The notes: generated from the sequence alone by a model not told the origin. A stretch of DNA of 28,561 nucleotides from an uncultured Collinsella sp. (GCA_958429225.1 CAUAJB010000021.1:1-28561); one strand, 5' to 3'. Shown: positions 1 through 7,970, counted from the first letter of the stretch. Translations and numbers: made by a program.

Positions 1-224
1 ACCGAAGGCGTGCACGCGCCCTTGTCGCACCAAAAACCGACGAGCACCGTGTCGGCCGCGCAGGCGCCCTGCGCCTCGAGCGCAACCTGATCCGCATCTG
101 CATCGTCGCTCAACGCCGCGGCATGGACAAACTCAACACCCGCAGCCTGCAGAGCGCGCTTGATCGCGCCCGAAACCATCCTGGTATTACCGCTCTTGCT
201 GTTGACCACCAAAGAGCATGTCAT
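1..224 (-). CDS. Flavodoxin-like protein, N-terminal part (runs off the window)
   Basis: The frame reads leftward from an ATG at 224 and is still open at base 1, so about 74 residues are visible and the C-terminus is missing. It begins MTCSLVVNSKSGNTRMV, which is the phosphate-binding loop pattern of short-chain flavodoxins (S-K-S-G-N-T). A second typical stretch, LVGFWCDKGACTP, matches the loop that follows the second beta strand in small flavodoxin-family proteins. Such proteins bind FMN and shuttle electrons in the cytoplasm; the partner is unknown. A GAGG ribosome site lies about 10 bases before the start. The gene follows the ABC exporter operon on the same strand after 111 bases and has a plausible promoter of its own. 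The family call is fairly firm, but a specific role cannot be given from this fragment. Confidence 0.75.
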   Translation of the reverse strand, partial: MTCSLVVNSKSGNTRMVSGAIKRALQAAGVEFVHAAALSDDADADQVALEAQGACAADTVLVGFWCDKGACTPS

Positions 225-283
225 AGTCACGTTGCCTCGTTTCCCCCGAAACTCGAGCCATTAATGCAGTTTATTAGATGAAT

Positions 284-311
284 ATCTTAGTACTAACGAC
301 GCAGATGTAAA
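284..311 (-). promoter_or_regulatory. Candidate promoter for the flavodoxin-like gene
   Basis: On the minus strand a TTTACA box (311-306) is followed after 16 bases by TAAGAT (289-284). Transcription would start near 277 and give a leader of about 50 bases. The surrounding stretch is clearly more AT-rich than the coding DNA. No strong terminator separates it from the ABC operon upstream, so read-through is also possible. Confidence 0.4.
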
Positions 312-335
312 CCATCAGCCGTCAATCGGTGGCCC

Positions 336-2195
336 CTACTGGGCAAACTGGCTGCGGTAGAGTTCGGCGTAGAAGCCGCCTGTCGCTAGCAGCTCGTCGT
401 GCGTGCCGCGCTCGATAATCTCGCCGTTGCGCATCACCAGGATGCAATCGGCGTTGCGAATCGTCGACAGGCGGTGCGCCACGACAAAGCTTGTGCGACC
501 TGCCATGAGCTCGTCGAATGCCGCCTGAACCTGCAGCTCGGTGCGGGTATCGATGCTCGAGGTCGCCTCGTCCAGCAGCAAAATCGCCGGGTCGGTGAGC
601 ATGACGCGCGCGATGCACAGCAGCTGTTTTTGACCCTGGCTAAACGTGCCGCCGTCCTCGCCGATCACCGTATCGTAGCCGCCTGGCAGCTGCACGATAA
701 ACTTATGCGCGTGCGCGCGCTTGGCGGCCTCGATAACCTGCTCGCGCGTGGCACCGGGGCAACCGTAGGCAATGTTCTGGGCCACCGTGCCCTCGAACAG
801 CCAGGTATCTTGCAGCACCATGCCAAAGGCGCGGCGCAGGCTTGCGCGCGTGTAGTCACGCGAAGACCGGCCATCGACCACGATGCGCCCAGCATCGATA
901 TCGTAATAGCGCAACAGCAGGTTGATGAGCGTCGTCTTGCCACAGCCCGTAGGACCGACGAGCGCATAGCGCATACCGGGCTTGGCATCGATGCAGATAT
1001 CCTGCAGCAGTTTGCGGTCGGGCACATAGCTAAAGTCCACGTGTTCAAAAGTCACCTCGCCACGCGGGGCGGCAAGCTCCACGGCGTCTGGCGCATCGGG
1101 CTCCTGCTCGCGGGCGTCGAGCAGTGCAAACATGCGGCGCGCCGAGGCATACGCCGTCTGGATTTGCGTAATGACGTTGGTAACCTCGTTGAACGGCTTG
1201 GTGTACTGGTTGGCATAGGACAGGAAAATCTGCACGCCGCCCACCGTAAGCGCCGCGGGCACGCCCGTGATCACGCCCACGCAGCCGATCACGGCGACCA
1301 CAGCATAGATGATGTTATTGATAAAGCGCGTACCGGGATTGGAAAGCGAGCCCATAAACTGCGCGCGCTCGCCTGCCGTATAGAGCTCGGCGTTAAGGGC
1401 ATCAAAGCGCAGCTGCGCGCTGGAGCCATAGGCAAAAGCGTCGACAAGCTTCTGCTCGCCTACGTACTCCTCGATATGACCACCGAGCTGCCCTTGAATA
1501 CGCTGTTGTGCCGTAAAGCTTTTGTTGGAGAGCTTGGCGATGGCGCCGGCTGCAAAAATGGAAAGCGGCGTGACAAGCACCACCACGAGCGTCATGGTCA
1601 GGTTAATGGAGAGCATAAACGCGAGCGTGCCAACGATGGTGATAACACCGGTGAAGAGCTGCGTGAAGCCCTGCAGCAGACCGTCGCCCACCTGGTCGAC
1701 GTCGTTGACCACGCGACTCATAAGATCGCCGTGGGCATGACTGTCGATAAAGCTGAGCGGCATGCGGCTGAGCTTATCGCTCGCCTCCACGCGCATGTCG
1801 CGCACTGTCTCGTAGGACAGGCGGTTAACGCAGTAGCCCTGCAGCCACTGGAAGGCCGCAGCACCTACGACGACAATTGCGAGCTTGGTGACAAGCGGCG
1901 GCAGCGCGTCGAAGTCCACCCGCCCGGCGGCGACGATGAGGTCGATGCCCTCGCCGATGAGGATGGGCGTATAGAGTTGCAAGATCACCGAGATGGCGGC
2001 ACTCACAAACGACGCTGCAAACGAGACGCGGTGCGGGCGAACATAGCCCAGCAGGCGGCGGGTCACCGCACCCACGGGATAGCGCTCGGGATCGCCGGGC
2101 TGGCGCGGACCGTCGCCCAGGTCGTTGAGGTTATCGTTGCCGGACACGTTGGCCGTCATCGTGGCAACCGAACCGGAAGAAGTGTACGGATTCAT
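336..2195 (-). CDS. ABC exporter subunit with canonical ATP site (ATP-binding/permease)
   Basis: This 619-residue half-transporter has about six membrane helices (roughly residues 45-345) followed by one nucleotide-binding domain. Walker A is GPTGCGKTT (414-422), Walker B is ILLLDE with catalytic Glu543, and the H-loop His is 574. The signature motif is FSQGQ (518-522) instead of LSGGQ. Its partner gene directly upstream has the opposite defects, so the two fit the heterodimeric type IV exporter plan (TM287/288, BmrCD, LmrCD), where one complete and one degenerate ATP site form at the interface. Substrate is unknown; drugs, lipids or peptides are all possible. The start ATG touches the TAA of the upstream gene and has an AAGGAGG site 8 bases ahead, so the two genes are one operon and probably translationally coupled. 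Confidence 0.93.
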   Translation of the reverse strand: MNPYTSSGSVATMTANVSGNDNLNDLGDGPRQPGDPERYPVGAVTRRLLGYVRPHRVSFAASFVSAAISVILQLYTPILIGEGIDLIVAAGRVDFDALPPLVTKLAIVVVGAAAFQWLQGYCVNRLSYETVRDMRVEASDKLSRMPLSFIDSHAHGDLMSRVVNDVDQVGDGLLQGFTQLFTGVITIVGTLAFMLSINLTMTLVVVLVTPLSIFAAGAIAKLSNKSFTAQQRIQGQLGGHIEEYVGEQKLVDAFAYGSSAQLRFDALNAELYTAGERAQFMGSLSNPGTRFINNIIYAVVAVIGCVGVITGVPAALTVGGVQIFLSYANQYTKPFNEVTNVITQIQTAYASARRMFALLDAREQEPDAPDAVELAAPRGEVTFEHVDFSYVPDRKLLQDICIDAKPGMRYALVGPTGCGKTTLINLLLRYYDIDAGRIVVDGRSSRDYTRASLRRAFGMVLQDTWLFEGTVAQNIAYGCPGATREQVIEAAKRAHAHKFIVQLPGGYDTVIGEDGGTFSQGQKQLLCIARVMLTDPAILLLDEATSSIDTRTELQVQAAFDELMAGRTSFVVAHRLSTIRNADCILVMRNGEIIERGTHDELLATGGFYAELYRSQFAQ

Positions 2196-4052
2196 TTAGC
2201 AGCCCTCCTTTGCGCAGACGGATGCGGAGGCGGTCGGAGCGGACGCGGGCGTCGTGCTCCCCTGCTGGCCCTCGAGCTCCTCGCGGCGCAGCTGCGACTG
2301 GCAAATCTCGCGATAGAGCTGGCAGGTCGCGTACAGCTCATCGTGCGTGCCCAGGCCCGCAACCGAGCCGTGGTCGAGTACGCAGATCATGTCGGCGTCG
2401 CGCACGGTCGAGACGCGCTGGCTCACAATCACCGTGGTCAGCGGCAGCCCGCCCTCGGCGGCACCGCGCATGCTTCGTTCGCGAATGGCATGGCGAAGCG
2501 CCGCGTCGGTCTTAAAGTCGAGCGCCGAGGCGGAGTCGTCCATGATCAGAACCTGCGGCGAGCCCACCAAGGCGCGCGCGATAGTCAGGCGCTGACGCTG
2601 GCCACCGCTAAAATTCTTGCCGCCCGCCTCGACCGGGGCGTCGAGCCCCTGCGGCTTGTTGCGCACGAACTCGCTGGCCTGCGCCATATCGAGCGCCGCC
2701 CAGAGCTCCTCGTCGGTCGCCGAATCGTCACGCCAGGTCAGGTTGCTGCGGATGGTGCCGCTCACGAGCGACGCGCGTTGCGGAACGGTCGCGACCGCAT
2801 GGCGCAGCTGGTCGAGTGGCCAAGCGCGCACGTCGGCGCCCATCACGCACACGCTGCCGGCGCTCGCATCGTACAGGCGCGGGATAAGCGAGACAAGCGT
2901 GGACTTACCGCTGCCTGTACCGCCGATAATGCCGAGCGTTTTGCCCAGCGGCAGCTTCAGGGTCACATCGCTCACGGCATTTGCCGCGCCCGCGCCAAAC
3001 GAAAAGCTCGCATGGTCAAAGCTCAGTGCGGGGACTGGAGCAGCACCACCCGCCAGTTCGCTCGGCTCGGGCAGCGCGACCGGCTGGTTGCCCTCGTCGG
3101 TAATGCTCGGCACGCAATTGAGCACCTCGTTGATACGCGACGCGCTGGCGCTCGCCTTGGTAAAGACCACGACCAGGTTGGCGACGTACACGATGGAGGT
3201 CAGGGTTTGCGTCATGTAGTTGACGAACGCCATGACCTGGCCCTGCGTAAGCTCACCCACGTTGACCTGGATGCCGCCCACCCACAGGATGGCGCACACG
3301 CCCAGGTTCATCACCAAAAACGTGACGGGGTTAAGGATCGACGAGAGCTTGCCCACCGCGATGGCGGTATGGGCCTGGTCGTCGGCGGCTTGGGCAAAGC
3401 GCTCGCGCTCGTGGTCCTCACGCACGAAGGCGCGAACCACGCGAGCGCCCGAAAGGCCTTCGCGGCAGATAAGCGCGATGCGGTCGAGCTTTGCCTGCAG
3501 CTGCTTGTAGTACGGGATGCAGCGCGCCATGACAAACCAAAACACCAGGCCGATAGCGGGCGTGCAGATCAAAAAGATGATGCCGAGCTTAAGGTCGATG
3601 GCAAGGGCTGCGCACATAGAGCCCACCGCCAGGAAGGGCCAGCGGATAAGCATACGCACGCCGAGCGCCACGGCAAGCTGCACCTGGTTGACGTCGTTGG
3701 TGATGCGGGTGATAAGCGACGGCGTGCCAAAGCGGTCGAGTTCGGCATAGCTCAGCTTATTGATGTGCTGGTAGAGCGCACCGCGAATGTCGGTGCCCAT
3801 GCCCTGCGAGGTGAGCGCCGCCATCTTTTGGCAAACAAGCGTAAACGAGATGCCGATCACGGCCATGGCGTCAAGCACCATACCGTAGTGGACAACGGCG
3901 TTCACATCGTGCGCACCGATGCCCTTATCGATCATCTGGGCAATCACCAGCGGCGTCAGCAGGTCAAAGATCACTTCGATCAGCTTGCACGCAGGACCAA
4001 TCACCATATACCGGCGAAACTTGCCACCAAAACGCCTGAGCAGCTCAATCAT
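2196..4052 (-). CDS. ABC exporter subunit with degenerate ATP site (ATP-binding/permease)
   Basis: The product is a 618-residue half-transporter: membrane domain about residues 15-305, nucleotide-binding domain from about 343. Walker A is GGTGSGKST (377-385) and the signature is a clean FSGGQ (481-485), but Walker B reads VLIMDD, so Asp506 replaces the catalytic Glu, and Gln545 replaces the H-loop His. These two changes are the hallmark of the non-hydrolysing half of heterodimeric exporters. It is the first gene of a two-gene operon. I place the start at the ATG at 4052 because an AGGGAG site lies 9 bases ahead. A TTG at 4085 would add 11 residues, but the predicted transcript begins only about 5 bases before it. 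The C-terminal tail after residue 590 is a low-complexity Ser/Ala/Thr stretch. Confidence 0.92.
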   Translation of the reverse strand: MIELLRRFGGKFRRYMVIGPACKLIEVIFDLLTPLVIAQMIDKGIGAHDVNAVVHYGMVLDAMAVIGISFTLVCQKMAALTSQGMGTDIRGALYQHINKLSYAELDRFGTPSLITRITNDVNQVQLAVALGVRMLIRWPFLAVGSMCAALAIDLKLGIIFLICTPAIGLVFWFVMARCIPYYKQLQAKLDRIALICREGLSGARVVRAFVREDHERERFAQAADDQAHTAIAVGKLSSILNPVTFLVMNLGVCAILWVGGIQVNVGELTQGQVMAFVNYMTQTLTSIVYVANLVVVFTKASASASRINEVLNCVPSITDEGNQPVALPEPSELAGGAAPVPALSFDHASFSFGAGAANAVSDVTLKLPLGKTLGIIGGTGSGKSTLVSLIPRLYDASAGSVCVMGADVRAWPLDQLRHAVATVPQRASLVSGTIRSNLTWRDDSATDEELWAALDMAQASEFVRNKPQGLDAPVEAGGKNFSGGQRQRLTIARALVGSPQVLIMDDSASALDFKTDAALRHAIRERSMRGAAEGGLPLTTVIVSQRVSTVRDADMICVLDHGSVAGLGTHDELYATCQLYREICQSQLRREELEGQQGSTTPASAPTASASVCAKEGC

Positions 4053-4096
4053 GTATAGGCGCTCCCTATCATCATCTCTATTCAATCTGATTCATG

Positions 4097-4125
4097 ATAG
4101 TACGGAGAGCCCTGAAGATACGTAA
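4097..4125 (-). promoter_or_regulatory. Candidate promoter of the first ABC exporter operon
   Basis: On the minus strand TTACGT (4125-4120) and TACTAT (4102-4097) are separated by 17 bases. The predicted start of transcription is near 4090, giving a leader of about 38 bases before the ATG at 4052. No repressor gene lies next to this operon, unlike the second exporter operon, which carries a MarR gene. Confidence 0.45.
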
Positions 4126-4271
4126 GCAACTCGTTACAGATGTAAGGGCGACGGTCACTAGCGCCCAAGGCATGTAGCAGCCGATGTTTTGGCAACGCCA
4201 GCGAGCGGCATAACGCCAGGGATTCAATTCTTCAGATAAATGCGCCTCTACGGGTGATTTTTGGACGAAGT

Positions 4272-4366
4272 GGTCCCGGTGCCGGCGGGCTGTTTGGTAG
4301 TCGAGCGATCCCGCAGGCAAAGCCGAGGACCAGCGAGACACCAAACAGCCCGCCGGCACCGGGACC
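4272..4366. repeat. Long perfect hairpin: 27-base inverted repeat with 41-base loop
   Basis: Bases 4272-4298 and 4340-4366 are exact reverse complements over 27 bases. The arms begin GGTCCCGGTGCCGGCGGG and the loop is 4299-4339. The element lies between the SRP RNA gene and the ABC operon. No T-run follows the stem on either strand, so it is not a standard intrinsic terminator. It could be a non-autonomous palindromic repeat or an RNA structure. No second copy is seen in this window. Confidence 0.85.
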
Positions 4367-4392
4367 GCATCGCGGCACCAAAAAACGCCCGT

Positions 4393-4495
4393 GCGCTCGA
4401 TGGATTCGGATGCCCGACAGAGGCTCCTTATGGCTGCTTCCTTCCGGACCTGACCAGATTCGGAACATGTCGTCATCCGAACCCATCGAACGCGC
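4393..4495 (-). ncRNA. ffs: Signal recognition particle RNA, small bacterial type (4.5S RNA)
   Basis: Read on the minus strand, the sequence contains the hallmark of the SRP RNA apical domain, GGTCAGGTCCGGAAGGAAGC (inside 4458-4433), which holds the GGAA tetraloop and the internal loops bound by Ffh. The flanks pair to form one long rod: the 5' arm at 4495-4474 matches the 3' arm at 4412-4393 with few mismatches. The size of about 100 bases is that of the short SRP RNA without an Alu domain. A run of six T residues (4385-4380) follows the 3' end and probably stops transcription. The RNA and Ffh target membrane and secreted proteins to the translocon. Ends are set from base pairing and may be off by several bases. 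Confidence 0.93.
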
Positions 4496-4509
4496 TAGGC
4501 GCTCGGTAT

Positions 4510-4538
4510 ATCTTACCTGCTCCTGCTCGACAGGGCAA
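4510..4538 (-). promoter_or_regulatory. Promoter of ffs
   Basis: TTGCCC (4538-4533) and TAAGAT (4515-4510) on the minus strand are exactly 17 bases apart. The expected start of transcription is about 4503, a few bases before the paired 5' end of the SRP RNA. The spacing and position make this one of the better promoter calls in the window. Confidence 0.6.
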
Positions 4539-4576
4539 GGTGGCTAATTTGGGACGGAGCCAAAAAGACCACTTTT
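4539..4576. repeat. Degenerate copy of the GGACGG palindromic element
   Basis: The stretch GGCTAATTTGGGACGGAGCC (4542-4561) closely matches the core of the cleaner element at 17126-17164 (TAGCTAATTTTGGACGGGGC). The outer arms here pair only poorly, so this looks like a decayed copy. It ends two bases before another large inverted repeat and directly abuts the ffs promoter. Confidence 0.5.
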
Positions 4577-4577
4577 G

Positions 4578-4643
4578 AGTTGCGGTGGAATAGTTCCTGT
4601 TTTACGACCCGAGGCCAAAAACAAGAACTATTTCACCGCAACT
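4578..4643. repeat. Inverted repeat with 26-base arms (AGTTGCGGTGG family)
   Basis: Arm 4578-4603 begins AGTTGCGGTGGAATAG. Arm 4618-4643 is its reverse complement with two differences, both of which keep G-U pairing in one RNA orientation. The loop is 14 bases (4604-4617). It lies just downstream of the tadA-glycerate kinase stop codon and could end that transcript as a hairpin, although no T-run follows it. It is more likely a dispersed palindromic element. Confidence 0.8.
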
Positions 4644-4660
4644 TATCGAGGGGATGGATT

Positions 4661-6442
4661 TTAGATGCGGCCAAGGTCGAAGGCTTGGGCGGCGGATTCA
4701 CCGGCGCAGATGAGGTTGGTTGTGGCTTCCTGGGGATCGAGCGCCAGCTCAAGGCCCATGGGTCTGCGGCAGACCGGCAAAACCAGGTCGACGCCCTGCC
4801 CATACACCGCATCCAGGTTGTCGGCACGACCGCCCACGACGGCAACAACCGGCTTGCCATAGCGCTTGGCACGGCGGGCCACGCCCACTGGCGCCTTGCC
4901 GGCAGCAGATTGCTCGTCCATATTGCCCTCGCCCGTTATGACTAAGTCGACATCGCGCACGCGCTCGTCGAACCCAACGAGGTCGAGCACCGTCTCAACG
5001 CCCGAACGCAACTCGGCACCAAGTGTCAACAACGCGGCGCCCAGACCGCCAGCGGCACCAGCACCGGGCACGCCGAGCACCGAGCCAAACGTCCGCGCAC
5101 CCTCGGGCATGCGCAGTAGCCCCTGAGCCCGTGCCTCGGCAACCGCCGTATCGAGCAGTCGACCGTAGCCAACCATCCAGCCGTCATACCCGCCCAGCGC
5201 TTCGGCATCGTCTGTCGGCAGGCCCTTTTGCCCGCCAAACACCGCAAGCGCCCCGCGACGCCCCACGAGCGGATTCTCGACATCGGAAAGCACCACGATG
5301 CGCGCGCCGCCCAGCACCCGAAGCGCCGGCGTCAGGTCAACACCGGCGACTCGTTCAAGGCCCGCGAGCCCCGGCGCGATATCGCAGCCACGGTCATCGA
5401 CAAGACGCGCGCCCAGCGCCTGCAGCATGCCGGCGCCGCCGTCGTTGGTGGCGCTGCCGCCCAAGCCAATATAGATAGTCTTTGCACCCGCGCGAACCGC
5501 ACGAAGCATCAGTTCGCCCACGCCATAGGTTGTGGCCTCCAACGCCGCCGACTCCGTGCAAGGCGAATACCCAATACCCGCCGCCTCGGCCATCTCGATG
5601 ACCGCGGACTCGTGCTCGCCGTCCACCAACATCCGGGCAGACACGCGGTCGCCCAAGGGGCCTGCAACCTCGCAGGTTGAAAGCTCGCCACCACGCGCGG
5701 CGATGGCGTCGAGCGTTCCCTCGCCACCATCTGCCAGCGGCAAAGCGCCCAGCTCGGCATCGGGCCACACACGGCGCACGCCTTCGGCAACGGCCTTCTC
5801 TGCCTGCGCGCTCGAAACGCTACCCTTAAAGGAGTCGATTGCCAGCAGCACACGGCGGGGCCGGCGGCACGCGGGGCCAAAGTCAACCGCCTCAACGGCA
5901 ATATCTTCGGCACACGTGAGCGCCTCGGCATGAGCGGCATGCGCCTCAAGATCGGCCCCACAACCGCAGCCAGCACCATCGGCGCCACGCAGCCCACTAA
6001 AATAGCCGCTCAACACCTCACGACACTCATCCGCCAGCACGCCGGCGGTTACATTAAACCGATGGTTCAGGCGCGAATCGGCATTCAGGTCATATAGCGA
6101 ACCCAGCGCGCCCGCCTTGGCATCAGCCGCGCCATACACGCAGCGCCCCACGCGCGCGTTGACCATAAGCCCCGCACACATGCAGCAAGGCTCGAGCGTT
6201 ACATAGACCGTGCAATCGGAAAGGCGCCAGCGACCGAGCGACCGAGCGGCAGCGCACAGGGCCGCGAACTCTGCATGCGCCGAAGGGTCCTGGTCGAGCT
6301 CGCGACGATTATGCGCCCGCGCGACAATCTCGCCCGCGCGCACCACCACGGCACCAATCGGTACCTCGCCCACCGCAGCAGCGGCGCGCGCCTCGGCCAG
6401 CGCCTCGCGCATGAACTTCTCGTCGATTTCGGTGCTCGTCAT
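4661..6442 (-). CDS. Fusion of tRNA adenosine-34 deaminase (TadA) and glycerate kinase
   Basis: One uninterrupted 593-residue frame carries two enzymes. Residues 1-150 are a cytidine-deaminase-fold TadA: HAE (His56, catalytic Glu58) and PCCMC (Cys86, Cys89) form the zinc site, and the loops look normal. TadA converts A34 to inosine in tRNA-Arg(ACG). Residues 195-593 are a full-length glycerate kinase of the GlxK/GarK family, starting AIDSFKGS and including PLADGGEGT, GLGGSATNDGG and ITGEGNMDEQ; it phosphorylates glycerate with ATP. The linker, 151-194, is rich in Ala, Gly and Cys. I chose the ATG at 6442 because of a GGAAGG site 6 bases ahead; an in-frame ATG at 6493 would add 17 residues and reach to one base from the tRNA gene. 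The two activities have no known functional link, so this may be a read-through fusion of once adjacent genes. Confidence 0.9.
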   Translation of the reverse strand: MTSTEIDEKFMREALAEARAAAAVGEVPIGAVVVRAGEIVARAHNRRELDQDPSAHAEFAALCAAARSLGRWRLSDCTVYVTLEPCCMCAGLMVNARVGRCVYGAADAKAGALGSLYDLNADSRLNHRFNVTAGVLADECREVLSGYFSGLRGADGAGCGCGADLEAHAAHAEALTCAEDIAVEAVDFGPACRRPRRVLLAIDSFKGSVSSAQAEKAVAEGVRRVWPDAELGALPLADGGEGTLDAIAARGGELSTCEVAGPLGDRVSARMLVDGEHESAVIEMAEAAGIGYSPCTESAALEATTYGVGELMLRAVRAGAKTIYIGLGGSATNDGGAGMLQALGARLVDDRGCDIAPGLAGLERVAGVDLTPALRVLGGARIVVLSDVENPLVGRRGALAVFGGQKGLPTDDAEALGGYDGWMVGYGRLLDTAVAEARAQGLLRMPEGARTFGSVLGVPGAGAAGGLGAALLTLGAELRSGVETVLDLVGFDERVRDVDLVITGEGNMDEQSAAGKAPVGVARRAKRYGKPVVAVVGGRADNLDAVYGQGVDLVLPVCRRPMGLELALDPQEATTNLICAGESAAQAFDLGRI

Positions 6443-6493
6443 CGTTCGCCTTCCCTGTTGCAAATTCAAAACGATGCTATCATTACGACTCAC

Positions 6494-6583
6494 GGAGAGA
6501 TGGCAGAGCGGTTGAATGCGGCGGTCTTGAAAACCGTTGAGCGCGAGAGCGTTCCGGGGGTTCGAATCCCCCTCTCTCCGCCA
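6494..6583 (+). tRNA. tRNA-Ser (anticodon UGA)
   Basis: The acceptor stem pairs GGAGAGA (6494-6500) with TCTCTCC (6573-6579), followed by discriminator G and an encoded CCA (6581-6583). The anticodon loop CTTGAAA holds TGA at 6528-6530, closed by GCGGT/ACCGT. A long variable arm follows, as required for tRNA-Ser, and then the T-loop TTCGAAT. It is divergent from tadA, whose start is 51 bases away, and convergent with the TetR gene, whose stop begins only 3 bases after the CCA. Confidence 0.97.
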
Positions 6584-6586
6584 CTT

Positions 6587-7171
6587 CTAGTGATGTACCG
6601 GCGTCATGGTGCGCTCAAACAGCGCATCGACCACGTCGGCTATCTCGGGTCGACGCTCAAGATCGTGGCCCGATTCCCACCATATCGTGAAAAGTCGAAT
6701 AATACCGCCGGCGACAAACTCAGACGTCGTCTCGAGTGACACGGGGGCCAGGGCATCCTCGGCAAGCACGTTCATCACACGCTCGCGGATGGAACGGGCA
6801 ATGCGGTCGCAAATAACGTTGGTCAACATGCCCGACATGCTGCTTGCCAAAATGTTATCCATGAGCCGCTCGTGCGCCAGAATCAAATCCATGGCATCGT
6901 CCAAAATCGCGTGCCGAAGCGCGCGCACGTCCTCGGCAGACACCGCGCCGGCCTCATCGGGCTGTTTTTGCGGCAAGCCCGACATGAGCTCATCGATATA
7001 AAAGGCGAAGTAATCGTTTTTATCGCGAAAATGCTTATAGAACGTCGTGCGGCGAATCAGGGCCCGGTCGCAAAGCATGGCAACCGTCAAATCCTCAAAC
7101 CGATGCTCTTCCAAAAGCTCGGTAAAGGCATCGAACAGGGCACGATAGGTTTTCTTGATGCGAAGGTCCAT
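6587..7171 (-). CDS. TetR/AcrR-family transcriptional regulator
   Basis: The 194-residue product has an N-terminal TetR helix-turn-helix at about residues 26-49 (FEDLTVAMLCDRALIRRTTFYKHF), with the typical T-F-Y-K-H-F end of the recognition helix. The helical C-terminal half would bind a ligand and form the dimer; it has no recognised specificity. I take the ATG at 7171 as start. An ATG at 7183 would add four residues, but its GAGG sits directly against the codon. The gene points away from lemA, and the 211-base shared upstream region is the obvious place for its operator. Its stop codon lies 3 bases from the end of the convergent tRNA-Ser gene with no visible terminator between them. Confidence 0.87.
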   Translation of the reverse strand: MDLRIKKTYRALFDAFTELLEEHRFEDLTVAMLCDRALIRRTTFYKHFRDKNDYFAFYIDELMSGLPQKQPDEAGAVSAEDVRALRHAILDDAMDLILAHERLMDNILASSMSGMLTNVICDRIARSIRERVMNVLAEDALAPVSLETTSEFVAGGIIRLFTIWWESGHDLERRPEIADVVDALFERTMTPVHH

Positions 7172-7315
7172 CCGTATCGCCATCCTCAAGGCGTAGACAG
7201 CATTCCTTAATTTGTCGCATATCTTACACCTGTACCACCCGTTCGCTATTGGCGCCCCCTCCCTGGTTGAAACACAACGCTTACCGGAAAGTTCGGCACC
7301 GCCAAAGGTTGCGGG

Positions 7316-7321
7316 TATACT
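7316..7321 (+). promoter_or_regulatory. Candidate -10 box for lemA
   Basis: TATACT lies 62 bases before the lemA start. The only -35 candidate is TTCGGC, 18 bases upstream, which is weak. The box sits in an otherwise GC-rich intergenic region shared with the divergent TetR gene. Confidence 0.35.
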
Positions 7322-7382
7322 AGATACGTTATACCAACAACGGCAGGCGCAAAACGCCGCTGCCATTCGAAACGGAGACATC

Positions 7383-7934
7383 ATGCTTCCCGTCATCATC
7401 GGTATCGTTGTTGTCGTTGTGATCGCCTGCGCCATCGCCGGCATCTACAACAACATGGTCACCAAGCGCAATCGCATCGATAACGCTTGGCAGAACATCG
7501 ACACGCAGCTGCAGCGCCGCAACGACCTGATCCCTAACCTGGTCGAGACCGTCAAGGGCTACGCCAAGCACGAGCAGGACACGCTCGCCGCCGTAGTCAA
7601 CGCGCGCAACGCCGCCGTAAGCGCCACCACCCCCGAGGCCAAGATGGAAGCCGACAACGTGCTGACCGGTGCGCTGCGCCAGCTCTTTGCCGTCGCCGAG
7701 GCCTACCCCGACCTTAAGGCGAACACCAACTTTACGCAGCTCCAGTCCACACTCGAGGACACCGAGAACAAGGTGAGCTACGCGCGCCAGAGCTACAACG
7801 ATTGTGTGCTCAGCTACAACAACGCCATCCAGACGTTCCCGGCTGTTATCTTTGCCGGCATCTTCCAGTTTAAGGAGCGCCAGGGCTTCGAGGCCGCCGA
7901 GGCCGCCCGCCAGGCACCGACCGTCAAGTTCTAG
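7383..7934 (+). CDS. lemA: LemA family protein
   Basis: This 183-residue protein starts with a membrane helix (about residues 3-22, rich in Ile and Val). It continues with the LemA core: an N-R-I-D-N-A-W motif (30-36), Q-R-R-N-D-L-I-P-N-L-V (44-54), and a long helical bundle ending near YNNAIQTFPAVIFA. The ending GIFQFKERQGFEA is typical for the family. LemA proteins are anchored in the membrane with the bundle outside; their biochemical role is not settled. A GGAG site lies 8 bases before the ATG. The gene is monocistronic, closed by a strong terminator, and divergent from a TetR regulator that may control it. Confidence 0.93.
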   Translation: MLPVIIGIVVVVVIACAIAGIYNNMVTKRNRIDNAWQNIDTQLQRRNDLIPNLVETVKGYAKHEQDTLAAVVNARNAAVSATTPEAKMEADNVLTGALRQLFAVAEAYPDLKANTNFTQLQSTLEDTENKVSYARQSYNDCVLSYNNAIQTFPAVIFAGIFQFKERQGFEAAEAARQAPTVKF

Positions 7935-7970
7935 TGAGCCGTTGACGCATCTACAACCGTTTTTGCATAA

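Noticed and set aside
399..4058. A 1,219-codon open frame on the plus strand
   Set aside because: It lies exactly opposite the two ABC exporter genes, whose domains are unmistakable. The antisense product is rich in His, Arg and Ala with no domain, which is the normal shadow of GC-rich coding DNA.
4053..4085. TTG start 11 codons upstream for the first ABC gene
   Set aside because: The ATG at 4052 has a better spaced ribosome site, and the predicted transcript begins almost at the TTG.
4232..4578. Several overlapping small open frames around the SRP RNA
   Set aside because: They are explained by the ffs RNA and the 27-base inverted repeat, which also makes the translated products look repetitive (PPAPGP).
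6494..6583. tRNA-Ser as an integration site of a mobile element
   Set aside because: No integrase gene and no repeated 3' end of the tRNA could be found in the window.
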